64,000 nucleotides of DNA from Omphalotus guepiniiformis. Lineage: Eukaryota; Basidiomycota; Agaricomycetes; Agaricales; Omphalotaceae. This document shows positions 53,795-64,000 of the stretch, piece by piece. Position numbers and translations under genes: made by a program. The notes beneath the pieces are model-generated. The model saw nothing but the letters and a program-made list of their open reading frames with translations, did not search any database and was not told the origin of the DNA. Numbering within the stretch: position 1 is the first letter of the stretch; each line of letters opens with the position of its first letter. Where the stretch lies: assembly GCA_028554645.1 (NCBI GenBank), contig JAQOOI010000064.1:1674001-1738000 (forward strand), written 5' to 3'.

Positions 53795-56700
53795 ATGTCT
53801 CGCTCTTTTCTTCACGCTGACATTCCTCTCCTAGTCAAAAAACTCACCCTTGACGAAAAGATTGCGCTTTTAGGTGCCCCGAATTGGTGGAATACCACTT
53901 CAGTTCAACGTCTTGATATCCCCGCCGTTCGTATGAGCGATGGGCCAAACGTGCGCCTGCAGGAGCTGCCCCACAGAACAGACTATCCCGCTTATTCACT
54001 CTGATCTAGGGTGTACGAGGCTCCTCTCATCTCGCCTCAACTCCAGCTCAGTGTCTCCCCGTGTGTTGACCCTACAAGTCGTGATCTCACAAGTTTCCTT
54101 TTGACACGTTGCATAGTGTGGTACATCCTTAGCTTCCACCTTTGATCTAGATCTTCTTCATCAAGTCGGGGCTTTCCTTGCCCAAGAGGCCAAAGTTAAG
54201 AGTTCGGTCATTTTGCTTGCTCCGACATGCAATATTCAGCGGTCCCCTCTCGGAGGTCGGGTATTTGAGTGTTTCTCCGAAGATCCATACTTATCCGGTT
54301 GGTTTTCTCCTCATGTCTCCTTATCATCACGAGCCATATGCTCTTCCAGGTCTTATGGCGTCCGCATATGTGAATGGCCTTCAGGCAGAGGGTGTATCTG
54401 CTAGTACGTTATTCAGGTTCTTCTTATCCCTATTTAACTGTAGTCTAGCCATCAAACACTTTGTCGGCAATGATCAAGAACACGAAAGGACCGCTGCCGA
54501 GTCTGTCATGTCTGACCGGGCTTTGAGAGAAGTTTATTTATACCCGTTCGTTGTCATTCGGTGTGTGGAGTCAGCATTCAATATTCAAGCTTCACTTCTT
54601 TCCTCTCTAGCTTCATGCTGGCGCAAAGATTGGCCAAGCCATGGGCGTTTATGACCTCGTGAGATGTCTTCTATACACCGTGCACCGTGTGTACGTCACT
54701 TACCAAATATTCCTTCACTTACCGGCAGTTATGGGCGAATTCAGGGTATTCATTGCTCTGAAAACCCTCGGCTGCTACAAGGCATCCTCCGACAAGAGTG
54801 GAATTTCAAGGGAATCATCATCAGCGATTGGTAGAATTGTTTGATTTGTCAATTTGGTTCAAGCTGACCTTCTTTAGGTTTGGCACTTATGGTGTTGATG
54901 AACCCATCAATGCTGGACTGGATCTTGAAATGCCCGGACCCCCTCGGTGGCGAACTCCCCTCCTCGTGCACCACTGTTTGACTGCTCAGAAGATTTTGCC
55001 TTTGACTATTGACGAGCGTGTTACTACGATACTCGCTTTTGCTCAGAAGTTAGCCCGCCTCAATCCTGAAGTTGTATATGGAGATGGCAATGAACGCACT
55101 CGTGACTCTCCTCTGATACGGAAGTTCTGTAGACAAGTAGCTGCCGAGGGTATTGTTCTTTTGAAGAACACAAATTCGGTTCTACCCTTGAAACCCGGCG
55201 GTAATCATAAGGTCGCAGTCATTGGCCCTAACGCAAAACAAAGGATAATTTCAGGCGGCGGATCTGCTGCACTCAAGGCCAGCTATGTAATAACACCTCT
55301 ACAAGGTATACAAGAAGGTGCTCCCCAAGACATCCATGTCAGTCATGAAATCGGCTGCTATGGTAATATTTCACCTATTTCTGTGATGCATGTGCTTACC
55401 TTCAAGATTCTTATCATAGCACACAAATATCTCCCAACTCTTGAGAAGTATCTTGTCACTCCGTCGGGGGAAAGTGGCTGGCTTTGTACTTTCTACAGCC
55501 ACGATGAAAATGGCGAACTTATAGGCCCAATCGCAGAGCTTGTACTCGAAGACACCCGAGTCAAGTTGAACGATTATCTGCCAGCGGGACTAACGAAAAC
55601 ATGGACCATCAAGTTGACAGGAAAATTGACAGTTGATCGTACTGCACCTTTCGAGCTTGGCTTGACTGTAGCAGGTGAGATTCCCGGTTTTCAACACGAC
55701 GCCATTTTTGCAGGGCTCAAGAAACTTTCAGGACGGGCTAAGCTATGGATTGATCGTAAGCTCACCATCGATAACTGGACAAAGCAGACACCAGGGGATT
55801 TCTTCTACGGGTGCGTTCAGAATTCTCATGAAGTTTTGAGACACCTGGTTATTGACCGGTATGAAGGCAAGGAACAGTCGAGGAAAAGGCCACGATAGAC
55901 ATGGTCTCTGGGAAGAGCGTAGACGTCCTTGTCGAGTATATCAACACCTCTCCACAGAACGACTCTAGTGGCGGGGATACAAGTGCACAACCTGCCCTCA
56001 TGCGTGGAGTAGTAAGCAGACTTATTACCATGATCACCTCCTGCTCAACACTATTTCTCGAATTGCAGCGACTCGGCGGGTGCGAAAAGATTGACCCCGA
56101 GAAAGCCATCAAGGACGCAGTGACACTTGCGGCTCATTCAGACGTTGTGGTCTTCGTGGGAGGTCTGTCACCCGAGTGGGAGAGTGAGGGCTTTGATCGT
56201 CCCTCGCTGCAGCTTCCTGGTAGACAAGACGAAGTAATATCAAAGCTTGCAGCCGCCAACCCCAACACGGTAGTCTGTCTGCAAGCTGTGCGTGTTAACG
56301 TCAAGAGTCTGGCTTTTAGTCGTCTCAATTCCAATCTTTTTAGGGTTCTGCGGTCTCTATGCCATGGATAGACGAAATCGCTGGACTTTTGCAGACTTGG
56401 TACCTAGGTAATGAGGCTGGCAATGCTATAGCGGATGTCATTTTTGGTAAGGTTAACCCTGGTGGCCGCCTACCTTTGACTTTTCCCCAACGCATCGAGG
56501 ACATCCCGGCGTTTCCCAACCTCCGTAGTGAGAACGGAAAGATATACTATCATGAAGATGTATTTGTTGGATATAAGCAGTATCTTGCACGGGGTATACG
56601 CCCTCTGTTCTGTTTTGGGTATGTCATTCGTGATACATTCGTGAAGCTAATATTTGTGACTGATTGCGGACAGGTATGGATTGTCATACACAAAATTTTC

Positions 56701-57064
56701 TCTTTCCGATTTAACAATCAAGAGAGATGACACAGACGCCGAAATCTGCGTAACTGTCAAGAATGACGGTGCTGTCGGTGGATCAGAGGTCGTGCAATTA
56801 TACATTTCCTACCCTGACAAAGGTGCTACTCATCCGCCTCTGCAAATGAAAGGCTTCGCCAAGGCACGAGACATTGCGCCAGGCGATTCTCACACCGTGA
56901 CGATGAAGCTGGACAAATACGCATTCTCTTTCTGGGACACCAGGAGCAATGCTTGGAGAATAGATTCTGGTATCTATAGCATACAAGTCGGCTTTAATTG
57001 CGAAGACATTGTGCTGCAAGGCACCATTGAAATTGAGAGAAGTATTACTTGGATTGGTTTGTGA
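53795..57064 (+). CDS. GH3 beta-glucosidase with PA14 insert
   Basis: Hydrolyses beta-glucosides such as cellobiose. It starts MSRSFLHADIPLLVKKLTLD with no signal peptide, so probably intracellular. The GH3 N-domain has RMSDGPN-GVRG, GGRVFECFSEDPYLSG and KHFVGNDQEHERT; the nucleophile Asp is in IIISDWFGTYGV across an intron near 54832. The C-domain (GIVLLKNTNSVLPLKPGG) is interrupted by a PA14 domain (SGWLCTFYSHDENG to ELGLTVAG), then VVVFVGGLSPEWESEGFDR. A fibronectin-III-like end closes the protein (VVQLYISYPDKGATHPP). About a dozen introns; all junctions I tested keep frame. Confidence 0.93.
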
Positions 57065-57131
57065 AGTATGTACTACAATCCAAATCTAGTTGTGGTAAAT
57101 GAGGTATATTTTGAATAGCCAAACCAATAAT

Positions 57132-60100
57132 TCAGTTTTGTTGATCAACAGCCTTCTCCTCATCCACTTTAGCTACTCCTAGCCTTGATAAGCACCCGAA
57201 TACAGCTATCGCTACATCCACAGTTCGGTCTCTTTCGTTGAGGATTTCTTGCGAGATTGAGGAAGTGTCCAGATTAGCTGCGGGCTGCATACTAGCACGC
57301 ACATAGCTTGACGCTACTCCCGACAAAATATGCATTGGAGTCAAGACTCTTGTAGACTTCTCCTTGTCCTTTTTCTTGTTACCGCTACTCCCGCTGGTAG
57401 CGCCTCTGCCTTTCTTGGACGGATTCTGCGTGGTGGCGAGTAAACCGACATCACGATTCTGTGTCCGAAACATGTAGCCCACACCAATGTCCTTATCGCG
57501 TTGTTCTGCGTCAACCGCATTTGTGGTCAAGAACCGGACGAACCGTGTCATGGCTAAAGCCAGGTATGCATAGGGGGAAAGGCATTGTTCAACTTCAGAA
57601 GGACTCGAGCCGAGGGAAGGGAGAGGGAAAATGGTGGCGGACGAAGGCCTTGTACTAAATGTACGCAATTGGAGTGAGTTCACCAACTGATGAACCCCAC
57701 TCAGCAGAGACGGTTCGATCGACTCTATCAGCACTCGGCTCCGTAGTTTAGGATGGGACAACGAAGTATTAGAGTGATGTGACGGAGATTGCTGGGCTTT
57801 GGAATCTTCAACTTGCTTTCGTAGATGGGGTTGTGCACCAAGGACTCGTTCGATGTCAACAATAGGCATTCTGAACCTTTGCATGACTTCAGGGATAATT
57901 TGACATACAAATTCCTCATGATGGGCAGCGGATTGGGAGGGGCTACTGGTGGCAGGACTACCCACAATTCTGCCACTCATTAACCTGATTTTCAACCTGG
58001 GAAGAGCTGGTGTCTTCCCAATTACCGTTGAAGGTGCAGGCGTGCTGGCAGATAACGAGACAGAGGCATTTTCGTCAATACCATGTGCCCATAGGCCCAA
58101 ACCACATATACGACACCATCTCCCTTGGAACGATTGCTCTGAGCCTTTGAGCTTTCCTTTCTCGCAACATTCGAGCTGCTCAAAGTCGCCAACGGTGGAG
58201 TTTGATCCTACGTCTTCCCTTTCCCGAACAAAGTGCCCTTCATCTCCAAGCCAGGCAAAGACGTCACCTACAGTCAATGGTGGTAATGGGTGGAACTCTT
58301 CCTGGTTCTCTCGACGGGCTTGTACTCGCAGACTGTAAGCTTCATGTAGCGCTCTCGCGCGCGCCCACTACAAGTCCGAGGGGCCAAGTTTTAGTAAAAG
58401 TGTGAGGCGAAAGAAATAAAGTGCCTTACCTCAATTGCCTTGCGCCTGCCTACCACCATGGTTTTCAGCTGCTGAGGAGTCGCTATAAGCTTGTCAGGAA
58501 CAGCAGGTGATATAGTGGCTCGAGTAGTGCTTTTGGAGACATCTATGTTGGGAGGTATGCCTTAGTGATGCGTTTGTACGTTTGATACCGCGCGCAACAG
58601 TACCTTTTAGAACCATAGGAAACTTGGGGAGCAGAGCTAACAATACTGCTTCATAGGAATCTATTACATTCAAATCAATAGTTTGAATGAACCATAATTG
58701 CAGATATTTACCCAATGCGTCTTTGCCTGTCCCGTTATGTAACCCAGGCTCTGTTTTCACTGAATGCTGCTCAGGTGTGACAGATGTTGTTCTGAGTTCC
58801 TCCCAGTGTATCTTCGAATTAACGGGTGTATAGCCCGTCTTTGCTGGTTTCATTACCGTATCTTTGTCAAGATCAATGTCAACAACTTGTTCGTCCCCTT
58901 TCGTGGGCAGTTTGTTGGTCCCGATCATTTCAAGCTGCGAGGAGAGTGTATTGGTACTTGTTATGACAAAGAAAGTGTGAACTTACGCCAACCCAATGAT
59001 CTAAAATGACCTTTTGCCCATTTTGACCTTGTCCGCTGGTGCTAGGGTTGAACAAGAGCTCTACTTTTGCTAGAAACGGCTCAGACGTCGTGCCAACAAC
59101 TAGGAAGGGAGGCTCAGAAGTGGTTAGTGAGAGGGTTCCGCCCAGTGAAATTTGGGACGAAGAGCTAGAGGAAACAGTCAACGAGGTCAAGACAGTTGTC
59201 AGGTCGATACTCTATAGGCGCAAAGTGAGAAAGTCATGAAGATGGGATTGGCTCGCAGAAACTGTGACTTACATAGGATGCAGATTCGATCGAGAGCATC
59301 CATTTATGAGTGTGATATTTGGCAGAAGCTGGACGTTGTTCTAGTAGAGACGTAAAAATTGAGAAAATAGAAAAAAAAACCTGACATAGCTACCTTCGGG
59401 GATGAAGAGACTGCTATCTGTAAGCGTTACCCGGCAAGAGATATGGAACCTACTCCCAATGAAGACATCGTTGTTGGATGTTGGCAACGAATGTGCAACG
59501 GAGATCCCAGGTTCATTCGTAATTATTATATGCTCGTTCATTTCAGGCCTTGGTGCACTCCGTGGCGTGTAAGGCATTTTCCAACGAGACTTTCTATGCC
59601 CTTCGTCTCCACTAAAGCTGGATATATCAACTTCCTGATCTTCGTCCCAGACCCGTATACACTTCCTCTTCACTTCTTTACCTAAGAAGGGTGCCAGCGC
59701 AGGCGAATCTCCGTGTAATCCCAGTGTGCGGGTCAAATGTACACTTCCTGTCATACTCTCGCCTCTATTCATTTCAGCATCTTCTCCTCCTAGCAATGCT
59801 GCTATTCCAGGTCTCTGTCTTCCCTCTACTGCCATTTGGAATAAACCTTTTACTCCAGGCATGATACCCGATCCTCCACTAATGTCTGTTCCATTTTCGA
59901 GATCCAACTCCGTTTCAAGATCCTGCTGAGGAACAGCACATGCAATTACACACTCTTCATGAGAACCCCATTCAATACTGTGTGATATTCGAGCATGGTT
60001 GTAAAGGCCCTGGAGAGACGTGAATGCTGAACGGTGACATATTGGACAACGGAGCAGAAATATCTTAGGAGGGTCGCGTGAACGAAGATATATGAATTTG

Positions 60101-60496
60101 GACTTTTGTGACCGGGTTATAGGTTTCTCTTTCGGAGGCGGACGGCCCTTTTGTGCAGTAAGAATATGAGGTGCTACAGGAAGGATGTTCTCGCGAGTGA
60201 ACAAGATGTCAGAAGGCGCCTCAATCATATTTAGAGCATCCAACGCGGCATCCTTGAATGTTGCATCAGAGACGCTGTCAAAGTCTGCGTCCGATGTGAG
60301 TTCTCTCGTTGAATAACGAAAAGTTTTACTTACCTTGATTGAGCGACTCTTGGAGGAGCAAGGCCCAAGTAATCCTGGACTGCAAGGTCTCTAGCAGCCG
60401 CTGTCTGAGGCCAATCTCAACATCGATTTCAGAAAGGATAGAAGTATACTCCTGGTCTTGCTCTACGTCGAGTTTTCTTCGCTTGTTCAGGTGCAT
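57132..60496 (-). CDS. C2H2 zinc finger + YEATS domain protein
   Basis: Probably a nuclear chromatin protein. It starts MHLNKRRKLDVEQDQEYTSI at 60496. A C2H2-type finger (RCPICHRSAFTSLQGLYNHA then RISH) is at residues ~115-145. The YEATS domain, a reader of acylated histone lysine, spans several exons: F(I)GSRFHISCRVTLTD, THKWMLSIES, LTSLTVSSS, TSEPPFLVVG and FNPSTSGQGQNGQKVILDHW. The C-terminal half has KFPMVLKG, a small Cys pair (RWCRICGLGLWAHG) and Ser-rich linkers; the stop is at 57134-57132. The layout recalls YEATS2-type subunits of acetyltransferase complexes, but complex membership is inference. About eight introns. Confidence 0.83.
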
Positions 60497-60529
60497 AGAA
60501 GGTGATTATGTTTTATTTAATTACCTAAT

Positions 60530-60573
60530 CACCCTCAGTAAGTACTTATCAGTAAGTACTTATCAGTCAGTCA
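60530..60573. repeat. Short tandem repeat of an AGTAAGTACTTATC unit
   Basis: About two and a half copies of AGTAAGTACTTATC between the YEATS and DAG-kinase-like genes, in their shared 111-bp promoter region. Confidence 0.7.
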
Positions 60574-60607
60574 CTCGTTATCATAATAATCCCATCTCGA
60601 TACAAGC

Positions 60608-61984
60608 ATGGGTGTTACTATCGTGATATACAACCCAGCTTGTGGTGATGGCAATGCAAAGGTGCATCACAGTTCATTCTGCTACCAAGTCAACTTTCTG
60701 AAAGAATAGTCTCCAGTCTTTCTTTGACGAACAAGTTATACCGATCCTTGAACGATCTTCTATTTCCATCTCCAGGATCGTTAGTACAAAACATGCCGAC
60801 GATGCAGGAGATGTAATACGCGAGACGCTGGAAGCTACTCCAGTTGATGAGACGGTAACTGTCGTTCTGGGTTCTGGAGACGGCACCCTTCACGAAATCA
60901 TCAATCATTTATCGAATGCTGATCTGAAAGGATCAAGAACTACGAGTTCAGCTCCTCCGAGAATCCAATTCGCTCTCATACCCTGCGGAACGGCAAACGC
61001 ACTATACGCATCGCTATTCCCCCCACCAAGTGCCGATTCGATTAGTGACAACAATTACAAGTTGCAATCTGTTCAGTCATTCATCAAAGGCTCGAGTCTT
61101 GTGCCATTGACGCTTGCAATTACGACGTTGTCGTCACCACCTCCCGCGAAAGTGCGCCCCAAAGGCGAGATTTTAGTGTCCCACTCTCCCTGAAGTAAAC
61201 ACTTACCAAATTGAATGATCAGCTGTGGCCTCTTCTGTGGTGGTGTCCACCTGCCTGCATGCAGCCATCTTGCATGATTCAGAAAGCTTGCGTGCTTCTA
61301 TGCCAGGCATCGAGAGGTTCAAAGTTGCTGCAGAGCAAAACAGCAAGAAATGGTATTACAGCAACGTGAAGCTATTCCCCGCTGCATCTGAGAGCGAAGT
61401 ACAGATCTACAACCCTGAAACGAAGAGCTTTGTCTCTCATCCAGACGCTGATGAAGATGACCCTATCGTGGAACTACAAGGGCCATTCTCATATTTCCTC
61501 TCAACAGTGAATGTTGATCGACTAGAGCCTGCCTTTCGTATAACCCCTCTTGCGAGAGAGATTGCACCTCCGGAGGCGACATGCGATCTCGTCATTGTGC
61601 GACCGCTTCGCGACCCTTCTCTGACCATGGACACAGAGGAAGCGCGCGCTCGTTTTGTACCCAAACTTTGGGCTGTCATGGGCGGGGCGTATCAACAGGG
61701 CAGTCATGTTAATTTGAGGTATGATGAGAAAGGAGAAGTCACCCCTGACGGCGAAGGACCGTTTGTAGTAGAATATATCCGGTGTGGAGGCTGGGAGTGG
61801 GCGCCGGTCAGTTCCGTTTGCATTTTCCATTTCCTCCTTTCTGACATCAGTAAAGGATGACATTGACGACGGCGCACACCTCGTCTGTACTGACGGTGCC
61901 ATTTCGCACGTAGAGAAGGGAGGGCGTGCTGTCTGTCTGGCAGCAAAGCCCCAAGAGAACAGTGGTTTCACGGTGCACGTATGA
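60608..61984 (+). CDS. DAG/sphingoid-base kinase-like protein
   Basis: Lipid-kinase fold protein. The catalytic N-domain has MGVTIVIYNPACGDGNAK and the nucleotide motif VVLGSGDGTLHEIINHL, then ALIPCGTANALYASLFPP. The C-domain has VVVSTCLHAAILHDSE, IERFKVAAEQ and CDLVIVRPLRDPSL. Exon 1 ends at GNAK and is spliced to SFFDEQ. The second intron appears to use a GC donor (..CGCCCCAAAG|GCGAG...GATCAG|CT), giving PKAVASSVVV in frame; the GT donor nearby breaks the frame. A last intron joins GWEWAP to DDIDDG. About 390 aa. Whether the substrate is a sphingoid base or diacylglycerol cannot be told. Confidence 0.85.
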
Positions 61985-62073
61985 GTAGTCTTATTCCATA
62001 TCTAAATCAATGCGCGGTATCCAATTGGGTAGAGAAAATGACGACGACGAACTAGATGAATGGTATTCTAATA

Positions 62074-62980
62074 TCAAATAGACAAAACTTTCTCTACAGC
62101 AGCGTGTGCATTCTTGTGCACCTCGTCGATTGACACTGAACTGTCGATCTGTTTACAGGTCAGCAAATCAACAGGGCCAAGATACGCCAAAAAGAAAAAA
62201 AATTCACGTACTGTGATCACTTTGCCTTGCTTCTCATAGTGTTCGATCACCGGCATAGTCTGCTCTTTGTAGGTGTTGAGCAATGGATGGATTTAGCGTT
62301 GGTACCAGCAAACCGCCACAGGATAACATACTGAAGCGTTTCTTAATGCTCTCAACGTTGTCATCTTCCCTTCCACTAGTCTTGCCTCGCTCAAGCAGAC
62401 GTTCGAGCATGACCTCTTGAGTAGTGGCAAAGAAAAGCACATTAGATGCCGTGCAAACCTCCTCCTCAAATTTCTGAGCTTGATCCATTTTTCTCGGGAA
62501 TCCGTCTATGAGGAAGCGCCCACGGCCCTCCAACCAGCCTTCACCAGGACGCTTCTCTGCAATTGCAGCATTCATTGCATTCTGCAGAAGTTTAACAGTG
62601 ACTTCCATGGGGACAATGCTACCCTCTTTGATGCAATTCTGAATGAGTTGACCGTACTCAGAGCCCTCGCGATGCTGTTCAGCACGAAGAAGATCGCCAG
62701 CTAGGATGTACACGTTATAAGAGTAAAGGTCCACCAGCATATAATGAGACGTACCAGACAAATGGCAAAACCCAAAGTCTTCCACTAGACGAGCACACTG
62801 GGTGCCCTTACCTGTGCAGAGGGGATCAGGAAAGACGAGCAAAGAACAGATCGGCGAGCATTAACCTGCACCAGGACCACCGAGAACGAAAATAACAGTG
62901 ACCTTGGTAGAATCGAACACAGGCTTGGAAGCATGATGAAGATGGAGAACATCGGCGAGCTTGTCGATGATGGAAGGCAT
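62074..62980 (-). CDS. URA6: UMP-CMP kinase
   Basis: Nucleoside monophosphate kinase that phosphorylates UMP and CMP with ATP. It starts MPSIIDKLADVLHLHHASKP at 62980; exon 1 ends in the P-loop (VLGGPGAG|KGTQCARLVE) at intron 62814-62865. NMP-binding GDLLRAEQHREGSEYGQLI, the core RFLIDGFPRKMDQAQKFE, LID LLERGKTSGREDDN, and the tail HYEKQGKVIT and IDSSVSIDEVHKNAHAA end at TGA 62076-62074. About four introns. Its ATG overlaps the stop of a small upstream ORF (TAATG). Confidence 0.94.
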
Positions 62981-63150
62981 TATGAGTTATGACGAGGGGG
63001 AACAAGAGGATGATCTTGCTGGCGAGGAAGCTTTGAAGCAGGATTTGTAGTTTCTCTGCGTTTAAGAAGAAAGTAGAAGACAGCGAAGGAAGTAGCAGAG
63101 AGACCGACAAGAAGCCAGGGGTTTGGAGGTCGGTTGTGGGCGCCACGCAT
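62980..63150 (-). CDS. Small membrane protein ORF (56 aa) overlapping the UMP-CMP kinase start
   Basis: ATG at 63150 reads MRGAHNRPPNPWLLVGLSAT and has one hydrophobic segment (WLLVGLSATSFAVFYFLL) followed by a basic stretch (KRRE), like a small tail-anchored or mitochondrial inner-membrane protein. Its stop TAA overlaps the kinase ATG as TAATG (62982-62978), so both could be translated from one mRNA by reinitiation. The translated features look protein-like, but conservation was not checked. Confidence 0.55.
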   Translation of the reverse strand: MRGAHNRPPNPWLLVGLSATSFAVFYFLLKRRETTNPASKLPRQQDHPLVPPRHNS

Positions 63151-63189
63151 CAAGCCTCCTGTACCGTTTAGCCTGGAAAAAGTTATACG

Positions 63190-64000
63190 ATGGACCTCAC
63201 TCACGACCATCCCACTCAGGTCTATGTCCTCGTCGCTTCCAACAGCGATGCTGCCCCAGATCTCATCGCCGTTGGCGGCGAGCACTCTGTTGAAATACTG
63301 CTAGTGGTATTTATTATTCTTTATCGAAAGAAATTAATAGTATTTTTCTCAACCAGGCAACTCTATAGGGTCCCTCATCTACCCAGTCCGTCGCTCTTTT
63401 CCACATAGGAACGCGTATTACTGCCTTGGCTTGGTCCTCTCGTTCACGATCGCCTTCCTCTACCGATGAATGGTTCTTCGAGTCAGTCTTCTCGTCTCGG
63501 ACGCGTCCTCGCGTTTCTTAGTCTTCTTCCAGGCTCGCTGCTGCAGCCTCTGATTTCAGTCTTCATCTCCTTACAAAGTCAACCAATGATGATGAATCTG
63601 TTTTCCATTTCGGCGGTGGCCTCAGCGGTCACCATGGCAAAATCAACGATATCGCATTCTGTGGTGGCACGGGCAGCGATAGTTCGCGCTATGTCGCTAC
63701 AGTGTCAGGCAAGTGAAATATACTGAATAGCCCTTTTTCCTTGAATCTCACTTTCGCTTGTCTTCTACCCCAGATGACAAAATGTTAATGGTATGGGATC
63801 TTGAGCCCCCGTCCAACGTGAATATGACTGGCAGTCCAGAGACTGGGTCTCCCAGCAGACCCCAGCCTACAGCCTATGGCATACCTTTTCCTCATCCTCT
63901 AACGTCCATCGACTCTCATCCAAGTACAAGCAAAGAGTTCTTGGTCTCTGACTGTCGTGGCACGATATACATTACCGATTGGCGCACCGATCCAGGTGAT
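63190..64000 (+). CDS. WD40-repeat protein, 5' part (possibly Nup37-like)
   Basis: Starts MDLTHDHPTQVYVLVASNSD and continues APDLIAVGGEHSVEIL, then SVALFHIGTRITALAWSSRS, HHGKINDIAFCGG, YVATVSDDKMLMVWDLEP and GTIYITDWRTDPGD at the window edge, all WD40-like blades. One intron uses a GC donor (GTGTCAG|GCAAGTG...CCCCAG|ATGAC) that joins VATVS to DDKMLMVW. The ATG is 40 bp from the divergent small ORF. The overall pattern recalls nucleoporin Nup37, but this is a weak assignment. Confidence 0.75.

Overview
This window comes from a filamentous basidiomycete, most likely an agaricomycete (mushroom-forming fungus). The protein genes carry many 50-60 nt GT-AG introns, and the transposon families (tyrosine-recombinase DIRS-like elements, Ty3-type LTR elements, PIF/Harbinger) are typical of that class. 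The window falls into two halves: a nested transposon block from 1 to about 39 kb, and a compact gene-rich block from 39.1 kb to the right edge.

Transposon block. An LTR retrotransposon runs off the left edge (1-1146). Its 3' LTR cuts off the tyrosine recombinase of DIRS-1, an element read on the minus strand (about 1151-7600). A 1.84 kb solo LTR (3656-5499) sits inside the DIRS-1 pol gene. Next comes a 17.2 kb Ty3-type element (7622-24810) whose two ~1.5 kb LTRs are almost identical. It has gag, protease and pol in three frames, and between pol and the 3' LTR it carries two intact antisense genes with five introns each. Its gag is split by a 2.1 kb non-coding insertion with long inverted repeats and an 11-bp minisatellite. 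To the right lie a complete but mutated PIF/Harbinger element (26174-30526) with transposase and SANT/Myb-like genes, and a second solo-LTR copy (about 30637-38176). DIRS-2 (31968-37712) splits that LTR without any target duplication, and DIRS-2 is itself hit by a 140-bp CACTG-ended MITE.

Gene block, left to right: coatomer beta' (COPI), a Sel1-repeat chitin-synthase activator of the Chs4/Skt5 type, a PHD+JmjC histone demethylase (JHD1/KDM2-like), phosphoglycerate kinase, an RGG-rich coiled-coil protein, a Nit2-type amidase, a farnesylatable DnaJ (Ydj1-like), a UPF0538 protein, a GH3 beta-glucosidase with a PA14 insert, a C2H2+YEATS protein, a DAG/sphingoid-kinase-like protein, UMP-CMP kinase with a small ORF fused to it through TAATG, and the start of a WD40 gene.

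The most unusual feature is the pair of intact antisense genes inside the young Ty3 element. Because they lie antisense to the genomic RNA, their introns are not removed during retrotransposition. The element at the left edge has an antisense intron-containing gene in the same place. Three LTR insertions in the window also share the same 4-bp target duplication, CCGT/ACGG.
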